The position numbers were made by a program, and so were the translations under genes. The notes under the pieces are model-generated. The model did not search any database and was not told the origin of the DNA. It saw only the letters and a program-made list of their open reading frames with translations. A stretch of 64,000 bases of DNA from Gliomastix tumulicola (taxonomy: Eukaryota > Ascomycota > Sordariomycetes > Hypocreales > Bionectriaceae): contig BCHX01000005.1 of the NCBI GenBank assembly GCA_001599755.1, forward strand, positions 318,800-382,799. The letters run 5' to 3'. This document shows, one piece after another, positions 49,526 through 57,812 of the stretch (within the stretch, counting starts at the first letter, position 1; every line of letters starts with the position of its first letter).

Positions 49526-49573
49526 GAACAGCAAGGCGAACAGCAAGGCGAACAGCAAGGCGAACAGCAAGGC
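49526..49573. repeat. 12-bp tandem repeat (GAACAGCAAGGC) x 4
   Basis: Four exact units abut the left end of the foldback element, which itself begins GAACAGC. On the minus strand they encode LFAL repeats that extend an artefactual open frame upstream of the helicase relic. Confidence 0.95.
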
Positions 49574-49721
49574 GAACAGCGTCGTTTGCCGGCTGGAGCC
49601 CCGTGCAACAACTTGGGTGAACAAATACGTGAGCTACGTCTTTGTGCGCCAGAGATATAGTTCAAGTATTTGTTCAGCCAAGTTTGTTGGACGGGGCTCC
49701 GACCGACAAACGACGCTGTTC
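49574..49721. mobile_element. Foldback / MITE-like element with 61-bp inverted arms
   Basis: The left arm (49574-49634) begins GAACAGCGTCGTTTG and contains GGAGCCCCGT and GAACAAATACGTGAGC. The right arm (49661-49721) is its reverse complement with about seven mismatches and one indel (near 87% identity). The central spacer is only about 26 bp. It has no coding capacity. The inner arm sequence (GAAYAAATAC-type) resembles the shorter elements at 22081 and 55112. I see no clear target-site duplication; the left flank is a tandem repeat of the terminal heptamer. Confidence 0.7.
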
Positions 49722-49736
49722 CGTCGAGCGTTGGCT

Positions 49737-49797
49737 GTTGAACAAAGGACGGGAAGTGCGAAGTTGAACAAAGGACGGGAGTGCGAAGTTGCGAAGT
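49737..49797. repeat. Short tandem repeat next to the foldback element
   Basis: Two units of GTTGAACAAAGGACGGGAAG plus GTGCGAA, with a partial third copy (GTTGCGAAG). It lies 15 bp right of the foldback element. Confidence 0.7.
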
Positions 49798-50054
49798 TTA
49801 AGTTCACCAGCCCCCCTCTGACTCTCTTGACACTCTGAGCGTCAGACGCTAAGGCTCCACTGCGATCAACTGCCAGCTAGCGTAGGTGCCTATTTAGGCA
49901 GTCACCAGTGTACTGACCGCGGGCCTAGATTAAAGTTCAGCCTGCCCAGAGCTAACTCCAGAAAACCTTCGATTCCATCCCATCCCATCCCATCCATCCA
50001 TCCATCTCGTCTGCAAGTGGTCGTGACGGAAACATTACATTTCTAGCACTAATC

Positions 50055-50330
50055 ATGGACTCAACACCTAGCGCCAACCGTCTGGTGCCTCTGCATGGCA
50101 CCGCCGAGCTCTGCGTGGTATGCCTCGACCCTGTATCCGAGAAGTGCGAAGCGCAGCCCTGTCGGCACAGGAACTTCGACTTCCTCTGCCTGACGACCTG
50201 GCTGCAGCACCGACCAGCATGCCCCGTATGCAACGGCCGCGTCAGCGAGGTCCAGTACGGCCTGCACGGGGATGGGAAGCCAGCAAAGGTGTACGTGATC
50301 CCCTCTCCCCGCGAGTCCTCCCCCCGCTGA
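50055..50330 (+). CDS. Mini RING-finger protein, 91 aa
   Basis: ATG at 50055, with a stop at 50328-50330. A RING-type zinc-binding core is visible: C20-x2-C23...C36-x-H38...C45...C56-x2-C59, with Asp42 in place of the usual fifth Cys/His ligand. RING proteins of this kind act as E3 ubiquitin ligases. Related fungal proteins often continue well beyond the RING, so this may be a short form, a truncated gene, or the first exon of a longer one (possible donors near 50292). The gene sits between the helicase relic/foldback element and the APH-fold gene, and no upstream promoter element is obvious. Confidence 0.65.
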   Translation: MDSTPSANRLVPLHGTAELCVVCLDPVSEKCEAQPCRHRNFDFLCLTTWLQHRPACPVCNGRVSEVQYGLHGDGKPAKVYVIPSPRESSPR

Positions 50331-50498
50331 ATGTCAGATCTCCTCTCCCATCGAAGAGGCTTCAGTGTTGAGTTTAGAGGGAACTCGATCGGGCTGGGTA
50401 ACTTCAAAAAGAACGTTCAAGTAGCGCTTGTAGTGTATTGAACTGATAAATTGATTGTTCTGTCGAGTCAGCTTCGCTCGCACCCACGTAAACACCCT

Positions 50499-51848
50499 TT
50501 ACAGGTCTATAATCTCGTCCAGAGTCAAATGCTCGTCAAGCCGTGGCTCCTCCTCCCGCTGTCTTAGCTTTTCTTGTACAAAGTCCTCCATCTCGTTCCT
50601 TTCTTGCTCGCCGAGAAGAGAAATACGTTGATCGAGCGTCTCAAATTCCCCGAAGAACATGGGGTCCAAAAATTCCCAGTACACATCGTCGAACATCTGG
50701 CTCTTCCTCGCCGCCAGACTGAGCCAGAAGACGCCGTTGTCCAGGGACTGTGCCATGCGTGCCGAGAGGCGGTCAGACGAGGCCAGACCCCGCGCCTCCT
50801 CGCACCCCTCCAGCACCTGCAGGAAGAGCGCCAGACGCGGCCTGTACCGGTCCAGGAAGCTGTGGAGATCCGAGTCCCAGGCCTCGGGGCTCTCGAAGAG
50901 CAGCCACCAGGGCGCGGCGTGGGAGAACTCGACGGGCGCGCTGTACGTGAACTCCCAGTCGATGACGGCCCTGACGGTGAAGTCGGTCTCCGACGCGACG
51001 AGCACGTTGGAGGGGCCGAGGGCGTCGCAGTACAGACGAAAGGGCGCCTTCTCGGTGCGCATCTCCCGCGTGATCCTCCGGAAGAGGCAGCGGGCGACGT
51101 ACTTCTTGCGGCCGTCCTCGGCGTCGTCCACGGCGTTGTTCCGCTGATGCTTCAGGTGGAGGAGGTGCTGGTTGGCGATTTCCTCCAAGTACTCGTTCGC
51201 CGTCTGGAAGCTACCCTGTGCGAACATGGAGGGCGGGCAGTTGCCGACGCGGACGAGCTCGTTCATGGCCAGCGTGAGGGGCCGCCGGCCGATCTTCCAT
51301 TCTCCGGGGACGAGGGTGAGGGCGCCAATGCGCGGGAACGGCAGCTTGTACAGGTCGAGGAGGATATTCGCCATTGCTCGATACGCTCGTCCCAGATCCG
51401 CGTCCGACACACCCGGCCGCAGACTGGGCGACGACTGGATCGAAGGGTCCCGGAGACAGCTGGACAGGAGGACGCCCTCGACAAAGGCCGTCACGATGTA
51501 AGGACCCAACTCCCACCTGCCCGCGCCGAGGATCTCTGGTAGGGGTGACTGCATGCGCGACGCGAGGTATCCCATGACGAGCAGCTCGTTGTTCGTCTTC
51601 TCAACCCGGAACCGGCTCCGCCCCATGATGGGGAATCTCACGACGACGCGGAAGCCGTCGGGGAACGTGACGATGCTGCAGATGTTGAACGAGCCGGTGA
51701 TGGGGTCGGAGGCTTCTTCGGGCTCGTGGCCAGGGCGATGCTTGGCTGCCAGCTCCATGGAGAGACCTGGGAGCTGCTGCATGAATACCCTTAGCCATCC
51801 AGTGAAGAGACACTGAGATTCCTTCTCTGCCAGCTCGTCCCAGTCCAT
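50499..51848 (-). CDS. APH-fold phosphotransferase-like protein, 449 aa
   Basis: Intronless, with an ATG at 51848 (MDWDELAEKESQCLFTGWLR). The N-lobe has VVVRFPIMG (beta-3-like, Arg where a Lys is common) and KTNNELLVMGYL as an alpha-C-like helix. The catalytic loop is Y273-C-D275...S280-N281 (HGD...N in canonical aminoglycoside/choline kinases), and the metal-binding motif is D297-W-E. Fungal genomes carry many such APH-domain proteins; their substrates are usually unknown and they are not evidence of drug resistance. The His of the catalytic loop is replaced, while the Asp, Asn and DWE are intact, so activity is plausible. The C-terminal 60 residues are charged and helical. Confidence 0.87.
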   Translation of the reverse strand: MDWDELAEKESQCLFTGWLRVFMQQLPGLSMELAAKHRPGHEPEEASDPITGSFNICSIVTFPDGFRVVVRFPIMGRSRFRVEKTNNELLVMGYLASRMQSPLPEILGAGRWELGPYIVTAFVEGVLLSSCLRDPSIQSSPSLRPGVSDADLGRAYRAMANILLDLYKLPFPRIGALTLVPGEWKIGRRPLTLAMNELVRVGNCPPSMFAQGSFQTANEYLEEIANQHLLHLKHQRNNAVDDAEDGRKKYVARCLFRRITREMRTEKAPFRLYCDALGPSNVLVASETDFTVRAVIDWEFTYSAPVEFSHAAPWWLLFESPEAWDSDLHSFLDRYRPRLALFLQVLEGCEEARGLASSDRLSARMAQSLDNGVFWLSLAARKSQMFDDVYWEFLDPMFFGEFETLDQRISLLGEQERNEMEDFVQEKLRQREEEPRLDEHLTLDEIIDL

Positions 51849-52918
51849 TGTAGTGGCGAAGTTATAGTTCCGTAAACTTTTTTTATTCGCAGATCAGAAG
51901 AGGCTTCGATAGAATGAATGGTGAAGATTCCCTCTTCACACCGTCAGCCGGCTGGTAGCACTCATTCCTAGCCACCTCGCCAAAAAAGAGAACAGCCCGG
52001 ACCGAGCAGCCTGACGATGGATGGATGGATGGATGGATGTGCTCTGGCAAAGACAAGACAAAATACTTCCGTGCGTTCGTCCAATGCGATGCGTCGAGGT
52101 CTTGGATATCGCCTAGGGGATGTCGAAGAGGTCTTGCACCCGAGCCAAAGACGAGAGATGTTTTGTGAAGCAGACGAACCTTGGGCCACGGATGTGCAAG
52201 TTCTGGATCTGGGAGGTTGGGGGATCGCCCCCGTGTTTTAATACTTGATAGCTGAGGCTTGGAACTTTAACTTTCAGCGTAACGGTTCCCCGCCGCCGTC
52301 TTTTACTGACGTGGGGCAGCCAGCCACAGAAGGGTCCCAGAACCCTTGTAGGTACCTATGCCCGCTACGCTGCCGAAGTTTAGGGCCCCCCCGCGACCTT
52401 CAGAACCCCGCTAGAGCGACTACGACGGGCTTCCATGGCCTTTGCATGCAGTACGAGTACGAACGAACGAACGAACAAACAAACAAACAAACAGGTAGAA
52501 GCAACGAGATGCTGTGCGGGCGATGACTCGCCAGAGCGGAATTCGACTCGGGGATTTCAGGAGAGAATAAACCGTCCTAGAATTGGGCCTGTGTAACGGG
52601 GTGGTAGACAGGCCTGAACACTTAGTGTTTGTTGTGCGAGCCATGACAACGCCTAATAGAATGTAAAGCCCGCTGCGTGCCAGTGCGCAAGGCGCTAGAA
52701 AAGTCCCTATAACCCCCCCCACCCTGGAAGCATAACGTGCATGCACCTACCTGTTAGCTTCTTTCCACCAACAATACACACACGCCTCGTTCCTAATGCC
52801 GGGTTGTCCAGTAGACAAGCATCGTTCTGTCTATTTCTATGCAGTGCATCGATACATCCATCGAACCTTTACCAATCCTCGCCCGTCACGCGGATGCATT
52901 CGTTCCTACACTAACTAC
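51849..52918. other. 1.1-kb intergenic region
   Basis: Upstream of the APH-fold gene and downstream of the kinase gene. It contains GATG repeats (52015-52038), an ACGA/ACAA tetranucleotide array (about 52461-52493), a GGTACCTA motif (about 52344) and short domain-free frames. No gene is supported. Confidence 0.6.
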
Positions 52919-54882
52919 TTATCCTTGAACCGCCTGGCCCAGGCCCTGCCGTCGCAGGAGCTCCTCAACGCTGATCCTGTCGGGCCTGGTGTCGAGCATC
53001 CCCGTCACTAACGTGCCCAGCTGAGCGTGCTCGAACGCCTCTAGGTCTCTCGATGCCTCCGCCGTGATGTTCTGCCACTCATCCATGGCTTTTCGTGCCC
53101 TCTCCTGCTCGTGCCCCCCGCCCTCCTTCCGCACGTCAGCAATCACCCACGTCAGGGCGTTGTGCGCATCCGGAAGCGGAATCCTGCCCAGCACAAAGAG
53201 CATCACGACTCCCAGGGCGAACACATCGCCCGGCGGCCCCCGCCTGCCGTCAGCGGCGTACTCGGGCGGGATGTACCATGGCGAGCCGCCGGCGTGGGTG
53301 ATGCCGTCTGTCAGCTCGGACGACAGGCCAAAGTCGATGAGGACGGCGCCACGGGCGCGTTTGAACAGGATGTTGGCCGGCTTGATGTCGTTGTGCACGA
53401 TGCCCTGGCCGTGCACATGGGAGATGGCGGTCGATATGTCGGCCAGGATCTGCTGTGCGTCCTCGATACCCAGTGTGCACTTGCCGCCATGCCGGCGGTA
53501 GGACGCCAGATTCGGCGCATCTACATGCTCCATGTAGAGTGACAAGAATCTGGCGTCCGCATCGTAGAGGCGCACAACGGCAGCCTGTTGCATGGAACGA
53601 CGTGTCAAGTCAGTGCTCGTTGACGGGTGAAAAGGGACCGAGGGGGGAGGTACTCCTGGCTTACATGCTCAGCTAATTTCGAGTGGTTCCTGAACTCTCT
53701 CAACCACATGTGCGAGGTGCGGACGATCTTGTCAGCCGACTCGTCTGGGACGCCTGGCGTCACAGGATAAGAAGGCGTCCGGAGCACCTTTGCCGCCACA
53801 ACCTCAGCGACGCCCGAGTGCCGAGCTTTGAAGACAAGCGAGTTCCTCATGAGCACGATGGTCTCGCAGCACGTCAGAGTGTATCCCCCCTCGTTGCCAA
53901 TGATCGTGGCAGTAGCCCCTGGCTCCAGTTCCAGTGGATGGCGGGGGGGCTCCGGGGTGGCACTGCGCACCCTTCCGGCCGCTTCGGCGGCAACGGAAGC
54001 CACGTCCTGAGAAACGGGGACTGTCTGGAAGACAATCGTAGCCTCCGGTGCGCCTGATGTCTCTGTCCTCCCCTTCTTGATCGGCACCAGGGGTTGGGAT
54101 GCCTCGAAGGCTCGTTTGGTGCTCTGACGATCGCGAGCTTGTGGCTCGCCCGCAGTGCTGGACACGAACCGGCGCGGAAGGATGGTAAACCGGAGCATAC
54201 GCGGCCCATCTTCTGCCGCGGAGATGGCCCATGACCCGGGATCTAGGAAAATTGGCTTGCCGATCGGGAGTTTCATTGCTGGCCCTGTAACCGGGGAGTC
54301 TTGGTCTTGCTCGGCAGTGACGCTCAGCACCTTGCTCGGATCCGTGTTCAAGTTGACAAGAACCATGCGGTCTCCGCTCGGGTCAAAGTAGACGTCAAGA
54401 TTGAGCACGTCGCCTAGGATCATGGTTCGCGGATTGCGAGGCCGGTCCGTCAGAGCGTCGGCACGGACATGGAAGGCCACGTCGAGCCCCGACTGCGCGA
54501 CTGAGAGTTTGCTGAAGGCAGGGCTGCCAGGTCCCCCCGCCGCCGCGGCATCGAGGATGATGGACTGTTGGTAGGCAGCCGTGTTGTTGTTGTTGCTGCT
54601 GCCCCGTGGGACAACCTTGATGGCCATTGGCTTGCCTGGGCATGGATACAGTATGAACCTGATGTTGGCCCCCTCAGTTTGGCCGTCTCCCCTCGAGGGG
54701 AGGTTCTCTGGAGCCATGGGACTGGAGCCGGGCCTCCGCTCCCTTTCGCCCGACATGAAGGGGTTCGTGTCCCCCGAACGATCCTGGGCCCTAGAGACGG
54801 CCCGAGCGAGCTCGCTGGAAGCGAATGCATTCGTTGTGGTGTCCGAAGGAACGGGAGGTTCCTGGCGGCGGTCGTCGTCCAT
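52919..54882 (-). CDS. Ser/Thr protein kinase with a novel N-terminal half, 627 aa
   Basis: Exons 54882-53665 and 53584-52919. The 80-bp intron has a GTAAGC donor and a CAACAG acceptor and joins …SKLAEH|AAVVRLYDADARF…. The start is the first ATG (MDDDRRQEPPVP). Residues 1-330 are a Gly/Ser-rich region with a beta-rich block (about 70-240) of no known family. The kinase domain starts near 335 and carries VAAK365, E396, catalytic loop H470-N-D472-IKPAN477, D490-FG and a canonical SPWYIPPEYA activation-segment end. All catalytic residues are present, with HND replacing HRD. A kinase of this form should phosphorylate Ser/Thr targets in the cytosol or nucleus. The N-terminal half lacks a signal peptide and may be a sensor. 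A palindromic element lies about 230 bp upstream. Confidence 0.85.
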
Positions 54883-55599
54883 CGCACCCAGCACAAAGAG
54901 TATGTCACAAAGCTCTAGTCAGAGGGAATGATGGGTGGCAGGGTATATGATGTTGTGATGGGGGAATTGATTGATTGAAGGTCTAAGTTCTAGAGGAAGG
55001 TCTGAAGTGGTTGGACTGGCTACCAGACCCGTTCCTTCCACAACATGTGAGGGTCAGTCCCAACACCATGCTGGCGTCTAAGGTATCCGATGCCGTGGCC
55101 ATGCAAGCGGACGAATAAATACTTGAGACATATACACACTCAAATTGTATGGCCCCATAACTTAAGTATTTATTCGGCTGCGTGCTATGCTGCTGTGCGG
55201 CGCTCGTGAGCGAGCGTGTGCCAAGACACAAAGTAGATAGTGCAATAGCACGTGCAACTCGATAACACGCCGCCAGCTTCTGCCCCGGGGTTGAGAAGTA
55301 AAATGGCTACATAATGAAGGGATTACAAGACAAAGAATTTCTGACCTCGTCCCTACGCCTTGTTCAGCTAAAGTAAAAGCGATGCAATGGTAGGTTGTGT
55401 ATCTACCCTGTGAAGACCAGAACTCATCAGGGACCAATTACACGTGGAGGTTGAAGTGGACCTCGGAGGTCTCCAACTTCAACCCAGATGCCTTGGCTGC
55501 CCCTACACAACCCAACATCTTCTCGCATCGCCATTAGAGCCATCAGAGCCATCAGAACTATCAGAAAACGAGGCACTGAATTTCCCACCATTGCCCGAG
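54883..55599. other. Divergent promoter region with a palindromic element
   Basis: Separates the kinase gene (-) from the hypothetical gene at 55600 (+). It contains the inverted-repeat element 55112-55176. The stretch 55444-55599 is open in the frame of the next gene but has no ATG. Confidence 0.6.
55112..55176. repeat. Palindrome-family element A (65 bp)
   Basis: Exact 13-bp inverted arms, CGAATAAATACTT at 55112-55124 and AAGTATTTATTCG at 55164-55176, enclose a 39-bp interior. Weaker complementarity extends about 12 bp outward on both sides. The reverse complement aligns with element C at 22081-22155 across the interior. No coding capacity. Confidence 0.75.
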
Positions 55600-56784
55600 A
55601 TGAACCCGCCACTTCCAAATCCAGACTACATCACCGAGCGCGAGTTTCGCTGGCCGTGGGCCAAGTTCGGCCAGCACCCTGAAGAGCTCTTCACCTCGCT
55701 CCACGACCGCTACAACACCACAACGAGCCGGATCCAGGACCCCTTCGCCTTCCACCGCGACGTCGTCGAGTGCGTCGACAACTCGGCCACGAAGGAGGAG
55801 TTCCACGAGCAGCTCGCCGCGCGCAAGGCCCAGCGCCTCGAGGAGATAGACAGCGCGTGGTCAGAGATCAAGCAACGGATGGCATTCGAGCGCCACGTCT
55901 GGACTTGTCTCTCCTGCGGGGAACATGGTGACGCGGACGACAAGGGGTGTTGGAGCACCCGGTTCTGGGCATTCGCGGACTTTTCCCGCAGCATGGCGTT
56001 GGACCGCATGGTGATGTTCTTTGATCAGTTCGTCAAGGAAGCGCGTGTGCGGGGGACCAAGAAGGCCGAGGAGAGGCGGAGGAGGTTGGATGAGCTACAG
56101 CCCCCCCTTGGAGGAGGCGTGTTCAAAGCAAGATCTCGGCCGGATGCCCCCGAGCCCGTTGACTCGCAGCCTGCAACGGATGGCCCACGAACGAACCTAC
56201 AAACACCGACGTCCACACTGTCCAGCCCATCAGACGAACCGCCACAGACGAAGAAGGGGGCCAGCGGCCTGAAAGCAGGGGCCGGGGGTGAGGAAGATCC
56301 ACGAGCCGTTGATGCGGCGGCAGAGACGGCTGCTGCTGAATCGGATGCCTGTCCAGACAGTCTGGGTCCCCGGCCGGGGCCTACGCACCGACGGGAGGAG
56401 AGGGTGTTCGTCTATGTTGCAAATGGGAAACCGCCGCCCATCCTCCCCATCTCCCCGGAATCAAGCCACGACGGAGTTGCTCCAGCCCAAGAGACAGCCA
56501 GTAGCCAAGAGGGAATCACTGCTAGTCCCCGGCAAGCCCTGCCCAAGAAGGAGCCCCCGCGCGATGATGACGACGCTGCTACGCCTCGACCAGCGCTTTC
56601 ATCGAATGCTCCAGATCCGACACCTCAGCCGATGCCTTCCTCTACTTCTCCCACGGCAAAGCGGAAGAAGGACTGCAGCAGTGACGAAGAAGAAGGTGAT
56701 CTAGGATACCCGTCGCAAGGAGGGAAGAAAAGACGACTCCATCCCTCGTCTGGAGAAGTCAGAACCATGCCCTCGGTTCTTTGA
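55600..56784 (+). CDS. Hypothetical protein, 394 aa
   Basis: The first ATG in the frame is at 55600 (MNPPLPNPDYITEREFRWPW). Residues 1-165 look folded and helical, with Trp-rich segments and one CLSC pair (HVWTCLSCGEHGDADDKGCW). The rest is Pro/Ser/Asp-rich and disordered, ending in basic KRRLHP-type residues that could serve as a nuclear signal. No family is recognised and no intron is needed. Codon choice is similar to neighbouring genes (third-position G/C). The reading frame is long enough to be real, but without a domain the call remains moderate. Confidence 0.6.
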   Translation: MNPPLPNPDYITEREFRWPWAKFGQHPEELFTSLHDRYNTTTSRIQDPFAFHRDVVECVDNSATKEEFHEQLAARKAQRLEEIDSAWSEIKQRMAFERHVWTCLSCGEHGDADDKGCWSTRFWAFADFSRSMALDRMVMFFDQFVKEARVRGTKKAEERRRRLDELQPPLGGGVFKARSRPDAPEPVDSQPATDGPRTNLQTPTSTLSSPSDEPPQTKKGASGLKAGAGGEEDPRAVDAAAETAAAESDACPDSLGPRPGPTHRREERVFVYVANGKPPPILPISPESSHDGVAPAQETASSQEGITASPRQALPKKEPPRDDDDAATPRPALSSNAPDPTPQPMPSSTSPTAKRKKDCSSDEEEGDLGYPSQGGKKRRLHPSSGEVRTMPSVL

Positions 56785-57005
56785 GTCTGTCGGCTGGGAG
56801 TTCCAGGGATGTCGTCGCCTGCCAGAGTTTACAGCCACTGCCACAGGGAAGCAGGTTGGCGGAGTCGGAATCCGGGTATCTAGCATCGAGAGCCTTTTAA
56901 ATAATGAGCATTTGTTTCTGCAGTCTATCGCGTTCTGATTCGTGAATTGGGAGTTGTAGGTGCATTGCAGTGACCGCGACTCCCTGTCCCCACCCCAACT
57001 GTAGT

Positions 57006-57236
57006 GGTTGTGGTTCCAGGCCGCTAGCCGAAGTTAATGCCCTAAAATCGTCCAGAGTCCACTGAAGCGCCCCTAGGCTGAGGTGCTGGTTGTGGTTCCA
57101 GGCCGCCAGCTGAAGTTAAAATCGTCCAGAGTCCACTGAAGCGCCCCTAAGCTGAGGTGCTGGTTGTGGTTCTAGGCCGCTAGCTGAAGTTAAAATCGTC
57201 TAGAGTCCACTGAAGCGCCCCTAAGCTGAGGTGCTG
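57006..57236. repeat. Tandem repeat, about 75-82-bp unit, three copies
   Basis: Each copy reads GGTTGTGGTTCCAGGCCGC, then AGCTGAAGTTAAAATCGTC, AGAGTCCACTGAAGCGCCCC and TAAGCTGAGGTGCT. The first copy has 8 extra bases (ATGCCCTA-like). A related CTAGCATCGAGAG motif flanks the array on both sides (56880 and 57250), suggesting a larger duplicated segment. Confidence 0.85.
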
Positions 57237-57716
57237 AAGTACGCTAGCTAGCATCGAGAGTCTACTGAGCAATGCACTTCCCAGTACCCTTGTTCTGAAC
57301 TGCGGGCTCCATTTTAGGGTGTTCCAGGACGTTGTTCGCCCACTACAGCGCTGAAGTTCAGGCCCTGCAACCTTTTAGTTACAGTACATACACACAGCCC
57401 CAGCTCACTGGAGCCACAACAATCCCCTGTCACGTTCTACCCAGAATACAGACGAACAAACTTGGACGATGCGGTGTTGTGTACGGAGTACTCGTAGTGT
57501 ATGGCTTGCAAGATAGTCGGTGGCTCACTTCCAGCAGTCTGACAGAAAATAAGGAGTCCCAAATGAACGCCTGGACACAGAGGGATCTCGTGTGTGCGCA
57601 TTGACAGCTCCAAAGACGCCTGGCAGAACACCGCTGGGCACCCGTAGTTGTAGACTGCTCAGCGCTGGGGCGCTGTTTCTCTCTTTCCCACAGGCAGGGG
57701 TCCGCTATGTTGTGGC

Positions 57717-57812
57717 GGGTAGGCCGCTGAAAGCCCTGTAACTGGACGCTAGGCCCGCTAAAGATCCCTAAAAGCCCTATAACTGCACGCTGGGGTCCCC
57801 TGAAGATCAGTA
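57717..57812. repeat. Two-copy degenerate repeat
   Basis: Two units share AAAGCCCT-TAACTG-ACGCT followed by CCC-CT-AAGATC. They lie 0.5 kb downstream of the larger three-copy array, and short words (GCCCTA, GCCGCT) recur between the two arrays. Confidence 0.6.

Noticed and set aside
49409..49624. LFAL-repeat extension upstream of the helicase relic as a signal or membrane segment
   Set aside because: It is encoded by the 12-bp tandem repeat and part of the foldback element, not by helicase-derived sequence.
50499..51848. Antibiotic resistance role for the APH-fold gene
   Set aside because: Fungal APH-domain proteins are a large, mostly uncharacterised group. The catalytic-loop His is replaced, and nothing in the context points to aminoglycosides.
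55444..55599. 52-residue N-terminal extension of the protein at 55600
   Set aside because: The frame begins at a GTG and contains no ATG before 55600.
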